From positions 1 through 5,931 of the forward strand of contig LJUY01000093.1 in assembly GCA_001304015.1 (NCBI GenBank): a stretch of DNA of 5,931 nucleotides, written 5' to 3'. This document shows, piece by piece, positions 1-5,731 of the stretch. Source of the stretch: a candidate division Zixibacteria bacterium SM23_81. Its GTDB lineage: Bacteria > SM23-81. The notes under the pieces were generated by a model. That model did no database searches. It saw only the letters and a program-made list of their open reading frames with translations, and was not told the origin of the DNA. The stretch's first letter is position 1, and every line of letters begins with the position of its first letter. The position numbers and the translations under genes were made by a program.

Positions 1-1142
1 TGAACTCTCTCCAAATCGCTGGTAATCTCTTCCCGGACTCTTCCCTCCAGAGCTTGAAGGTTTTTCCGGGCCTGCCTGATTCTGTATTGGGCTTTGGCGA
101 TCTGGGCCTGATTCTGATCAAACACGGGGAGTTGGATGTCGAAGCCGGGGCCGAGGACGTCAGCGCCGTCGGCATCCCTTTCGTAGGAAACCCCCAGGGC
201 CACGTGTTTCAAAATGCGCGCCTTCTCCAGCTCAAGGGTTCTCTCGGCCTGGCGGACCTTGAACTGGGCCATCTGAATATCCAGCCGCTGATCTAAGGCG
301 TATCTAACAGCCTCTCCCAGATCGGGTAGCTGTGCGGGTTCTTCAGCTCCACTTTCTTGGAGGTCATACCCGACCTGCCTTGGCCCAAGGGCCAAAATCC
401 GATTGAGATGAGACCTCGCAATAGCCATCTCACCCTCAAACCGGGCAAGTTCCATCTCCGCCTCTGCCACCGTGGCCTGGGCCAAATAGACGTCCAGTTC
501 GCTCATATACCCGAAATCGCGGCGGATGGCCACCTGATCACCTATTTCCCTGAATCTGTTGAGGATTTTCTCGGTTTCATTCTTCGCTTCGCTCAAATAG
601 TAAACCGCGTCATAGGCCCGCTTGGCTTCAGCGGATGTTTCCATCACCACCTGTCCCACGCGCATAATAGTGGCCTCCATGTGGGCGGCCGCCGCCTTTT
701 TCCGGAATGGCATCTGCCATAGGTCGGAAATGGGGAAGAACAGGTCGGCATCGACGTTGGTCCCACTTCCACTGCTTATGAGAAAGCGAAATACCGCCCC
801 AAGGCTCGGATTGGAGAGCAGCCCTGCCTGGACCAGGTCGGCCTTGGAGATGCCGTGCTCCTCAAAGGCGCTCTGGAGCTGGCGGTTATTGAGGAGCGCA
901 ATTCGCACCACGTCTTGCCTGGAAAGACCATCGGCCAGGAGTGCCTCAACCTCTTTCAGAATGGCCTTCTGCTCTTCTTCCGACTTCTCCCATAGGAGCT
1001 CTTGATCCGTGCGCTCTTTCGCTATCTCCTGGAACTTCCTCCATTCATGGCCAGTCTTGACCGACGCGCATCCAACGAGCACCAGAATGAGCGATAATAA
1101 GAGGATGATTGGTCTCATTGTCCTGATTTTCAAAGACTCCAT
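1..1142 (-). CDS. TolC/CusC-family outer-membrane efflux lipoprotein (3' end beyond window)
   Basis: Outer-membrane channel component of a tripartite efflux system, by family. The frame is open from the start codon to the left edge, giving about 380 residues, so only the last part of the coiled-coil/barrel is missing. A signal with a hydrophobic core (residues 11-24) ends in a lipobox, LVGC, with the lipidated Cys at residue 25, as in CusC/OprM-type proteins. The first outer-membrane-efflux repeat starts near residue 74 (LSRQDVVRIALLNN, then QAGLLSNPSLG at 105-115). The second starts near 275 and includes GPGFDIQLPVFDQNQAQ at 331-347, a typical TolC-family signature. Long heptad-like Glu/Ala/Arg/Leu stretches fit the periplasmic helices. 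The start at 1142 is chosen over an in-frame ATG at 1118 because a strong Shine-Dalgarno site precedes it. It lies 41 bases after the multicopper oxidase, so they are probably co-transcribed. The substrate is inferred to be a metal ion such as copper from this neighbour only; the pump and adaptor genes would lie further left. Confidence 0.93.
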   Translation of the reverse strand, partial: MESLKIRTMRPIILLLSLILVLVGCASVKTGHEWRKFQEIAKERTDQELLWEKSEEEQKAILKEVEALLADGLSRQDVVRIALLNNRQLQSAFEEHGISKADLVQAGLLSNPSLGAVFRFLISSGSGTNVDADLFFPISDLWQMPFRKKAAAAHMEATIMRVGQVVMETSAEAKRAYDAVYYLSEAKNETEKILNRFREIGDQVAIRRDFGYMSELDVYLAQATVAEAEMELARFEGEMAIARSHLNRILALGPRQVGYDLQESGAEEPAQLPDLGEAVRYALDQRLDIQMAQFKVRQAERTLELEKARILKHVALGVSYERDADGADVLGPGFDIQLPVFDQNQAQIAKAQYRIRQARKNLQALEGRVREEITSDLERV

Positions 1143-1146
1143 TTGT

Positions 1147-1155
1147 CACCTCCCT
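1147..1155 (-). promoter_or_regulatory. Ribosome binding site that decides the TolC-family start
   Basis: On the minus strand AGGGAGGTG, continuing into A, matches the anti-Shine-Dalgarno sequence at about eight positions. It sits about six bases (from GGAGG) before the ATG at 1142. The alternative in-frame ATG at 1118 has no such site, so the longer start is preferred. The extra eight residues add positive charge before the lipoprotein signal. Confidence 0.7.
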
Positions 1156-1183
1156 CGGGACAACGGCCGCAGCGAACCCCATG

Positions 1184-2374
1184 TTATGTCACGTGTACAA
1201 AGGTGAACATGCCGCCATGGGGCATGATTCCCATGGGGATATCCGCATGGGCATTGACCGTGTGGTGCAGCTTATGGCAGTGAATACGCCAAAGGCCAGG
1301 GCCTAGGGCCACGAACTCCACATCTCGCGTGGTCCCAGGCGGCACATTCACGGTGTTGCCGGGCCACTGGGCCGTCTCGGGGATGAGGCCGCCCTCGGTA
1401 CCGACAATCTTCCACGTGTGGCCGTGGATGTGGATCGGGTGGCTATCCATGCTGAGGTTACCGAAACGAATCCGCACCCGATCGCCCTGCTTAACACTCA
1501 TCAACTCGATATCCGGGGCTACCTTTCCATTGAAGGTAAACCAGTTGAAATCCATGGTCACCAAGTCGGGGCTGTCATTTCCGGGAAGAAGGGCAAAGGC
1601 CTGGAGCATAATAGCGAACTCCCTATCGATTCTATACCTGGGTTTCCTGGGGTGAATCACGAAAAAGCCGCCAAGGCCCATGTGATCCTGCTTCATCATG
1701 TTGTATCCGGAATGATACATGAACGTGCCCACCTGGTGTACGGTGAACTCATAGACCCAGGTACTGCTCGGAGGGATGGGCGGCTGGCTTTCACCGCCAG
1801 CTCCATCTTGGTCAAAGGTCACCTCCAGGCCGTGCCAGTGGATGCTCGTGGGCTCAGGAAGCTCATTTTTCACCATAATCCGAACCCGATCGCCCTGTGT
1901 GACCTCGATAGTGGGCCCAGGCACCGAACCGTTGAAGCCCCAGAGTTTAACCTCCTTGGGGACCTTCATGTGGTGGACATAGGGGTTATTGCGCTTCCAA
2001 ATCTCCGATACCACCGGGTGTGGTGGGTCTCCTGTGGTGAGAAACTGCTTCACCGGCTGCATAATCAGGGTAAAGACCTTCACATCTCCGTCCATCTCGT
2101 AGCCCAGCGGGGGAACGTTGAGGGTCTGTACCCGACCCATCTGTCTGCCCATCAGGCGCGGGGGAGGCGAGATGGGGATGGTGGGATTGGCCCAGGCGAC
2201 AGGGGGATATTTTGCCATGGCCTTATGGGTATGGCTTTCCGGCTGTGGGTGAGCTGCATGCCCATGTCCCTCCATACTTCCCGATTTGGAAAAGGCTTGC
2301 CGCGTTGAAAATGCCGAAATGCCCGTGGCCAGAGCTGCCCCAATGGCCTTCAAGAACTTTCTCCTTTTCAGCAT
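1184..2374 (-). CDS. Two-domain multicopper oxidase with Tat signal peptide
   Basis: Periplasmic copper enzyme of the laccase/CueO superfamily, 396 residues. By family it oxidises a reduced substrate (Cu(I), phenol or another metal) and reduces O2 to water. The N-terminus KRRKFLKA followed by a hydrophobic stretch is a twin-arginine signal, fitting export of a folded metalloprotein. A His/Met-rich linker (34-53) follows. Domain 1, about 90-242, carries HWHG (H179, H181) and YHSG (H221). Domain 2, about 250-395, carries HPIHIHG (H312, H315, H317) and HCHKLHH (H365, C366, H367, H371), with M381 or M384 as possible axial ligands. There is no middle cupredoxin domain, so the layout resembles two-domain laccases with the type 1 site in domain 2, which trimerise; oligomerisation here is inferred. 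Oddities are that the second His of the HxH motif is Gly223 and the loop after HCH is longer than in CueO. The start at 2374 has TAGGAGGT seven bases upstream. The gene leads the unit with the TolC-family gene and follows a terminator. Confidence 0.93.
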   Translation of the reverse strand: MLKRRKFLKAIGAALATGISAFSTRQAFSKSGSMEGHGHAAHPQPESHTHKAMAKYPPVAWANPTIPISPPPRLMGRQMGRVQTLNVPPLGYEMDGDVKVFTLIMQPVKQFLTTGDPPHPVVSEIWKRNNPYVHHMKVPKEVKLWGFNGSVPGPTIEVTQGDRVRIMVKNELPEPTSIHWHGLEVTFDQDGAGGESQPPIPPSSTWVYEFTVHQVGTFMYHSGYNMMKQDHMGLGGFFVIHPRKPRYRIDREFAIMLQAFALLPGNDSPDLVTMDFNWFTFNGKVAPDIELMSVKQGDRVRIRFGNLSMDSHPIHIHGHTWKIVGTEGGLIPETAQWPGNTVNVPPGTTRDVEFVALGPGLWRIHCHKLHHTVNAHADIPMGIMPHGGMFTFVHVT

Positions 2375-2400
2375 GACTTGGACCTCCTAAACAATAGTCT

Positions 2401-2415
2401 AAACCCACACGGTTT
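2401..2415. promoter_or_regulatory. Short inverted repeat upstream of the oxidase (possible operator)
   Basis: A perfect 5-bp palindrome, AAACC then CACAC then GGTTT, lies about 12 bases upstream of the Shine-Dalgarno site of the multicopper oxidase and downstream of the terminator, where its promoter should be. The size fits a small dimeric regulator site, but a 5-bp half-site can arise by chance. No convincing -35/-10 pair was found in 2389-2452: the best -10-like box, TATTGT, abuts the Shine-Dalgarno site and would leave almost no leader. It is not a recognised CueR or CopY box. Confidence 0.2.
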
Positions 2416-2452
2416 CTCCATGCTCACATCGCCTGTCGAACACCCATACTCC

Positions 2453-2481
2453 AAAAAAGGGGCAAACAGTACGTTTGCCCC
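2453..2481 (-). terminator. Rho-independent terminator after the htrA/cytochrome-remnant unit
   Basis: Read on the minus strand, GGGGCAAAC and GTTTGCCCC form a perfect 9-bp stem with a 5-base loop (GTACT), followed directly by six T residues. The arms are at 2473-2481 and 2459-2467, the T-run at 2453-2458. It points the same way as all the genes and lies about 115 bases past the cytochrome-remnant stop and about 78 bases before the oxidase start. It therefore separates two transcription units. On the plus strand the stem has no T-tract after it, so it is unidirectional. Confidence 0.88.
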
Positions 2482-2524
2482 TCCCTCTTCACGCAATAAG
2501 CCAATCGAGAATCTTCGGGTAATC

Positions 2525-2596
2525 GGCAGCACGTTACCTTAGCAAAATACCCGCCCCCTGTGAAGATGATTTTCAAAGGTCTGATAACATGCTGCC
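2525..2596. repeat. 12-bp inverted repeat spanning 72 bases, directly after the cytochrome remnant
   Basis: GGCAGCACGTTA at 2525-2536 and TAACATGCTGCC at 2585-2596 are reverse complements except at one position. In minus-strand RNA that position is a G-U pair, so the stem would be fully paired around a 48-base loop. The outer arm begins at the base next to the TGA stop of the cytochrome remnant. It could be an mRNA-stabilising hairpin or the ends of a tiny mobile-element remnant. No flanking target duplication was seen, and the loop has no coding content. Confidence 0.4.
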
Positions 2597-2749
2597 TCAC
2601 TCGAGGGTTTTCAAATATTCGATCAGGGCGTCCAAATCGGCTTCGGACATCTGCCACCGGGGCACGGTCCAGTCCATGACATCTCCGTCCGCTTCCAACC
2701 CTTGAGCGATGGCAGCAAGTGGCCTGCGCGCCGATAGTTGCCGCGTCAC
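2597..2749 (-). pseudogene. C-terminal remnant of a c-type cytochrome
   Basis: The frame ending at TGA 2597-2599 encodes, from 2719 on, IAQGLEADGDV, MDWTVPRWQM and SEADLDALIEYLKTLE. This is the typical C-terminus of small class-I c-type cytochromes, where a xMPxWxM segment precedes a final helix of the form SDxDLxxLIxYLKTL. No CxxCH haem-attachment motif or signal peptide exists upstream, because that space is occupied by the end of htrA in another frame. The usual Met of MPRW, the likely axial haem ligand, is Val here. A GTG at 2749 overlaps the htrA stop (GTGA) and could give a 50-residue peptide, but without a haem motif it cannot be a cytochrome. I read it as the broken 3' end of a gene that once stood upstream of the oxidase, a combination that suits a copper oxidase with an electron partner. 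The first ~10 codons (2749-2720) show no family similarity. Confidence 0.7.
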
Positions 2750-3819
2750 CGTGGTTTCTCGTCCAGCGTCACTTCCATGTGGAGAACCTTACCTTTTCGT
2801 AAAACCTTCAATTCAACCCTATCCCCGGGCCGGTGATCTCGGATCATCCGTAGCAGGTCATTGGAGGATGTCACCTTTTTCCCATCCATCTCAATAATTA
2901 CATCACCTCCCACCGGGATTAAGGAATTTCCCACTTGAACCAGCCTATCTCCCCCTCGCAGGCCTGCCCTGTCAAGAGGGCCACCTCGAATGACTTCCGC
3001 GATCACTGCGCCACGCTCGACTTGAAGCCCTAGAGCTCTCGCAAATTCAGGAATTAACGGATAGACTGAGGCCCCGATCCACGGATAGGAAACGTGTCCC
3101 TTCGAGATCAGCTCTGGCAAGATTCGTTTGGCAATATTGACCGGGATGGCAAAGCCGATTCCCACGCTGGCCCCGGTCGGACTAATAATGGCTGAGTTGA
3201 TGCCGATGATCCTCCCTTTGGAATCTAGCAGGGGGCCACCGGAGTTGCCCGGGTTAATGGCCGCATCGGTCTGAATTACGTCCTCGATCATTGTCCCCGC
3301 CTCCGACCGAATGCTCCTTCCCAGGGAGCTGATGATCCCTGTGGTCAGTGTCTGTCTCAGACCAAAGGGATTCCCAATAGCCAAAACCTTCTGGCCTATT
3401 TGGAGTTGGGATGAGTCCCCCATGGAAATTACCGTTAGTTTCTCCTTTGGCGCGTCAATCTTTATGACCGCCAGGTCATTGTCCGGATCGGAACCCACAA
3501 ACCGGGCAGGCCATTTACTCCCATCGCTTAACGTGACCTCTAATTTCCTTGAATCCCGAATGACATGGTAATTGGTCAATATGTGACCGGAGTCGTCTAT
3601 GATTGAGCCCGAACCAGCCCCCTCCCTGGGGATCGGGTTGAAAAAGAAATCCCGCTCAAGGACCACGCTCGTGATATTGACCACACCGGGACCAACCCGA
3701 CGATAGATAGAGATGTTGTTTTCCTCGTCCTCGGTTTCCGCAACACTAAGACTGTATCCCGCTGCAAAAAGGAGTCCCAGGGCGAATAGCATACATTTCC
3801 ATTTTCGAATTCTATTCAT
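2746..3819 (-). CDS. Periplasmic HtrA/DegP-family serine protease, single PDZ domain
   Basis: Envelope quality-control endopeptidase that degrades or refolds damaged exported proteins. It has 357 residues from the chosen ATG. A Sec signal (RIRKWK, then a hydrophobic core, cleavage near SVA/ET at about residue 27) sends it to the periplasm. The trypsin-like domain, about 35-235, has a complete triad: His85 in TNYHVI, Asp115 in DNDLAVIKID and Ser193 in GNSGGP, plus the oxyanion-loop INPGNSGG. One PDZ domain spans about 247-350 and includes GGPLDRAGLRGGDRLVQVG. The length matches single-PDZ family members, so it looks intact. A GTG nine bases upstream (3828) is in frame, but AAGGAAGGTG is correctly spaced for the ATG at 3819 and overlaps that GTG. 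The gene is only 14 bases after the truncated thioredoxin-like gene, and its Shine-Dalgarno overlaps that stop codon. It could be called degP- or degQ-like, but a specific symbol is not supported. Confidence 0.95.
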   Translation of the reverse strand: MNRIRKWKCMLFALGLLFAAGYSLSVAETEDEENNISIYRRVGPGVVNITSVVLERDFFFNPIPREGAGSGSIIDDSGHILTNYHVIRDSRKLEVTLSDGSKWPARFVGSDPDNDLAVIKIDAPKEKLTVISMGDSSQLQIGQKVLAIGNPFGLRQTLTTGIISSLGRSIRSEAGTMIEDVIQTDAAINPGNSGGPLLDSKGRIIGINSAIISPTGASVGIGFAIPVNIAKRILPELISKGHVSYPWIGASVYPLIPEFARALGLQVERGAVIAEVIRGGPLDRAGLRGGDRLVQVGNSLIPVGGDVIIEMDGKKVTSSNDLLRMIRDHRPGDRVELKVLRKGKVLHMEVTLDEKPR

Positions 3820-3825
3820 CTTCAA

Positions 3826-3835
3826 CACCTTCCTT
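3826..3835 (-). promoter_or_regulatory. htrA ribosome binding site overlapping the upstream stop codon
   Basis: AAGGAAGGTG on the minus strand lies six bases before the ATG at 3819 and shares two bases with the TAA (3834-3836) of the thioredoxin-like gene. This arrangement suggests translational coupling. It argues against the in-frame GTG at 3828, which lies inside the site itself. Confidence 0.6.
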
Positions 3836-4202
3836 ACGCTTGCTTTAAACGAGGAACATCAGAGGACATCCCCCAGCCACCAATGGTAAAATCCTTATCC
3901 TTAAATTCGCTGTAGGGCTTTTCCATGGAGGGCATTTCCCCTCGACACGGCAAACACCAGGTGGCCCAACAATTCAGAAAGACGATCTTCCCTCTGTGAT
4001 CCTCCAGCTTCACTTCTTCGCCATTGAGATCCTTTAGCGTGAAGCTTGGGGCCATGGGCTTTTCCTCGATTGGAGCGATCCCAAGAGCAGCCCAATAATG
4101 CCTGCCTGCAACAGCACGGCTTGGTGGGATAACGGAAATGAGAAAGAGGCAGATGAGGTTGATTCCAAATAGTGGAAGAGATCTTCCATGTCTTCTCCCC
4201 AT
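3834..4202 (-). CDS. TlpA/ResA-like thioredoxin-fold protein, C-terminally truncated
   Basis: Exported thiol-disulfide oxidoreductase family (redoxin/AhpC-TSA fold), which by family reduces disulfides in the periplasm, for example for cytochrome c or copper-protein maturation. It has 122 residues. A basic N-terminus and hydrophobic segment (about 8-30) form a signal peptide or anchor. The AlkylHydroperoxide/TlpA start, MAPSFTLKDLNGEEVKLED, is at 50-68 and the active site WCLPC is at 82-86 (Cys83, Cys86), followed by RGEMPSMEK. After FTI (residue 107) the family normally continues for some 60-80 residues, including the cis-Pro strand. Here it ends after IGGWGMSSDVPRLKQA, so the second half of the fold is absent. 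The final residues vaguely resemble the extreme C-terminus of some TlpA proteins (GxxxWSSPExxxL), so an in-frame internal deletion is possible. It is probably non-functional or altered. The start at 4202 is chosen by GGAGGT at 4207-4212; an in-frame TTG at 4214 is less likely. Confidence 0.75.
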   Translation of the reverse strand: MGRRHGRSLPLFGINLICLFLISVIPPSRAVAGRHYWAALGIAPIEEKPMAPSFTLKDLNGEEVKLEDHRGKIVFLNCWATWCLPCRGEMPSMEKPYSEFKDKDFTIGGWGMSSDVPRLKQA

Positions 4203-4276
4203 CCAAACCTCCAAAGGATGAGTGGGGAATCACCGGCCATCTCGCTGAAAACCAGCATTGAGAAACACTATCGTAT

Positions 4277-4762
4277 CTACCTATTCTTTTCGGCCGCCTC
4301 TTTAACGATCGTTCCAACCAGAATGTCCATCCGTCGCTTCAGCTTGTCGAGATCTTTATCCTGGTAGTGCTTAAATAGATATGAGGGCTGATAATAAATG
4401 ACATCCACTCTCCCGTCATCCAATTCCATTACTGCAATCTTCAAGGGCATTTCTAAAACTGCCCTAGGCTCTGCTCTCAATACATCATGTTCCAGCTCTG
4501 AACCAACAAATCCAATGGTAATGGCGTTCTTACCCTCGAAACCTGCCATCCCCATTACTTCTTCACGGTTAAGCTCAAAAATGACCCTCAAGTTTCTCGC
4601 TTCAACTGCACCTTTCAATTTGTTTATTGTCTCGGAAAAGGAATTGTGAGAATTCACCACCACGGGTTGAGATGGAGTCCTCACATCGGTTGACCAAGCC
4701 TCAGGTAGTAAGAAAAGTCCGGTTATCGAGACCACCAGGAAAATCCCTAGAACCTTCATCAT
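4277..4762 (-). CDS. Secreted DUF302-domain protein
   Basis: Function unknown, 161 residues. A Sec signal peptide (MMKV, hydrophobic to about residue 20, cleavage near EAWS/TD at 24-25) predicts periplasmic location. Residues about 40-130 match the DUF302 pattern: a helix with ETINKLKGAVEARNLRVIFELN, then AGFEGKNAITIGFVGS, then the conserved run AVLEMPLKIAVMELDDG and VDVIYYQPSYLF. A basic helical tail follows (135-161). No Cys, no catalytic motif and no haem site are visible. DUF302 proteins are often found beside sulfur, cytochrome or metal genes, which suits this context but does not assign a role. Two adjacent ATGs (4762 and 4759) are possible starts; the AGGGGGT site is better spaced for 4759. 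It lies 76 bases after the hydroxylase-family gene and 74 bases before the thioredoxin-like gene, so it is likely in the same transcript. Confidence 0.85.
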   Translation of the reverse strand: MMKVLGIFLVVSITGLFLLPEAWSTDVRTPSQPVVVNSHNSFSETINKLKGAVEARNLRVIFELNREEVMGMAGFEGKNAITIGFVGSELEHDVLRAEPRAVLEMPLKIAVMELDDGRVDVIYYQPSYLFKHYQDKDLDKLKRRMDILVGTIVKEAAEKNR

Positions 4763-4779
4763 CTACCCCCTTTTTCACC

Positions 4780-4807
4780 AATTTATGACTTCCAGCGGAG
4801 CCGCCAA
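4780..4807 (-). promoter_or_regulatory. Weak candidate promoter before the DUF302 gene
   Basis: TTGGCG at 4807-4802 and TAAATT at 4785-4780 on the minus strand are spaced by 16 bases, a loose sigma-70 layout, and would start transcription just before the DUF302 ribosome site. Both boxes are imperfect and the gap is only 76 bases, so this may be chance. If real, the DUF302-tlpA-htrA genes could be transcribed apart from the two genes upstream. Confidence 0.2.
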
Positions 4808-4838
4808 GCCTTTATTTTTTGCTGTGCTCTGCCCATTT

Positions 4839-5681
4839 CTACCTGCCCCCGATAACAGGTTCTCTTCCACTCCGATTGATGGCATATTCACCCGGTTTGC
4901 CGATGAACGGAAGAGCCAACATCCACGGGAGAGTGAGGCGCCTGGCGTCCCGAAACTGGGAAAGTCCGATAGCCATACCTTCATGCCCCGCAGCCGGCTG
5001 ATCACGATAAGTACCGAGCAGACGGTCCCACCAGGGCAGATTGAAACCAAAATTGCTGTTGGTTTCGCGTATCACCACGGAATGATGTACCCGATGCATG
5101 TCCGGGGTCACCACGAGGAGACGGAGCTTCCGATCGATCCCCGATGGGAGATGAATATTGCCATGGTTAAACATGGACGTGGCATTGAGGAGAACCTCGA
5201 AAGTAAGCACAGCTGAGGCGGGCGGTCCAATTAAGACTACAACAGAAAGTTTGATGACCATAGATAGAACCATCTCTATTGGGTGGAAACGCAGCCCGGT
5301 TGTCACGTCAAAATCCAGGTCAGCGTGGTGCATCATATGAAGACGCCACAGGATCGGAACTGCATGAAACATGACATGCTGAAGATAGATGACTAAATCC
5401 AGCACTATCACGCCAACCACCACTTCAAGCCAGTATGGCAGCCCAACATTGTTCAACAAGCCCCAACCTCCTTCCTGAGCCAGCAGCGCCAACCCCATGG
5501 CCAAGATAGGAAACACCAAACGCACCACTGCGGGATTGAGAAAGGTGATACCCAGGTTGCTTAACCATCGCACGGTCTTGGAGGTGGTCGGGGTGCGGCG
5601 CGGTGCCAATAGTTCCCAAATCGCCACCAAGGCGAATATGCCGAAGAAAAAGGCAACCCGAATAGCAATTTCATTTTGCAT
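4839..5681 (-). CDS. Membrane fatty-acid-hydroxylase/sterol-desaturase family protein
   Basis: Integral membrane di-iron oxygenase family, 280 residues. Members hydroxylate or desaturate lipids or sterol-like molecules with O2; the substrate here cannot be read from sequence. His clusters characteristic of the family are H102-VMF-H106, H115-MM-H118-H119, H133 in RFHP, H173-GNI-H177, and H196-RV-H199-H200 near the C-terminus. Hydrophobic segments lie at about 7-25, 50-69, 82-101 and 136-170, with the His motifs facing one side. The frame is open upstream to 5870, but that stretch overlaps the SHOCT gene and is Arg/Gly/Glu-rich and unlike the family, so the ATG at 5681 (MQNEIAIRV) is chosen. 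Its only Shine-Dalgarno-like site, AGAGGT, is about 13 bases away and therefore weak. It is 50 bases after the SHOCT gene and is probably in the same operon. The family may affect membrane lipids under stress; that is inference. Confidence 0.9.
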   Translation of the reverse strand: MQNEIAIRVAFFFGIFALVAIWELLAPRRTPTTSKTVRWLSNLGITFLNPAVVRLVFPILAMGLALLAQEGGWGLLNNVGLPYWLEVVVGVIVLDLVIYLQHVMFHAVPILWRLHMMHHADLDFDVTTGLRFHPIEMVLSMVIKLSVVVLIGPPASAVLTFEVLLNATSMFNHGNIHLPSGIDRKLRLLVVTPDMHRVHHSVVIRETNSNFGFNLPWWDRLLGTYRDQPAAGHEGMAIGLSQFRDARRLTLPWMLALPFIGKPGEYAINRSGREPVIGGR

Positions 5682-5731
5682 AATGCTTATCCGAACCTCT
5701 TTGCTCCCAGTTTGTATGAAAGGTTCTGGAA

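Noticed and set aside
54-1206. Four plus-strand open frames of 65-127 codons opposite the TolC-family gene
   Set aside because: The minus strand carries one uninterrupted frame with lipobox and efflux signatures across the whole stretch; the plus-strand frames have no family features.
1418-2308. A 296-codon plus-strand open frame opposite the multicopper oxidase
   Set aside because: It lies wholly antisense to a gene with clear copper motifs, shows no recognisable domain and arises from the codon composition of the opposite strand.
2424-2657. A 77-codon minus-strand frame between htrA and the oxidase
   Set aside because: It runs through the terminator stem, is out of frame with the cytochrome-like segment, and has no recognisable domain or good ribosome site.
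3901-4317. Minus-strand frames of 138 and 74 codons overlapping the thioredoxin-like gene
   Set aside because: They are other-frame readings of a segment whose true frame has a signal peptide and WCLPC; neither continues the missing C-terminal half of TlpA.
4791-4820. GC-rich palindrome followed by a T-rich run on the plus strand, a possible terminator
   Set aside because: The stem is only GCGG/CCGC with a two-base loop, and no plus-strand gene ends there; the minus-strand reading lacks a T-tract.
4785-5216. A 143-codon plus-strand frame opposite the hydroxylase-family gene
   Set aside because: Antisense shadow of the region encoding the conserved His clusters; no domain or start signal.
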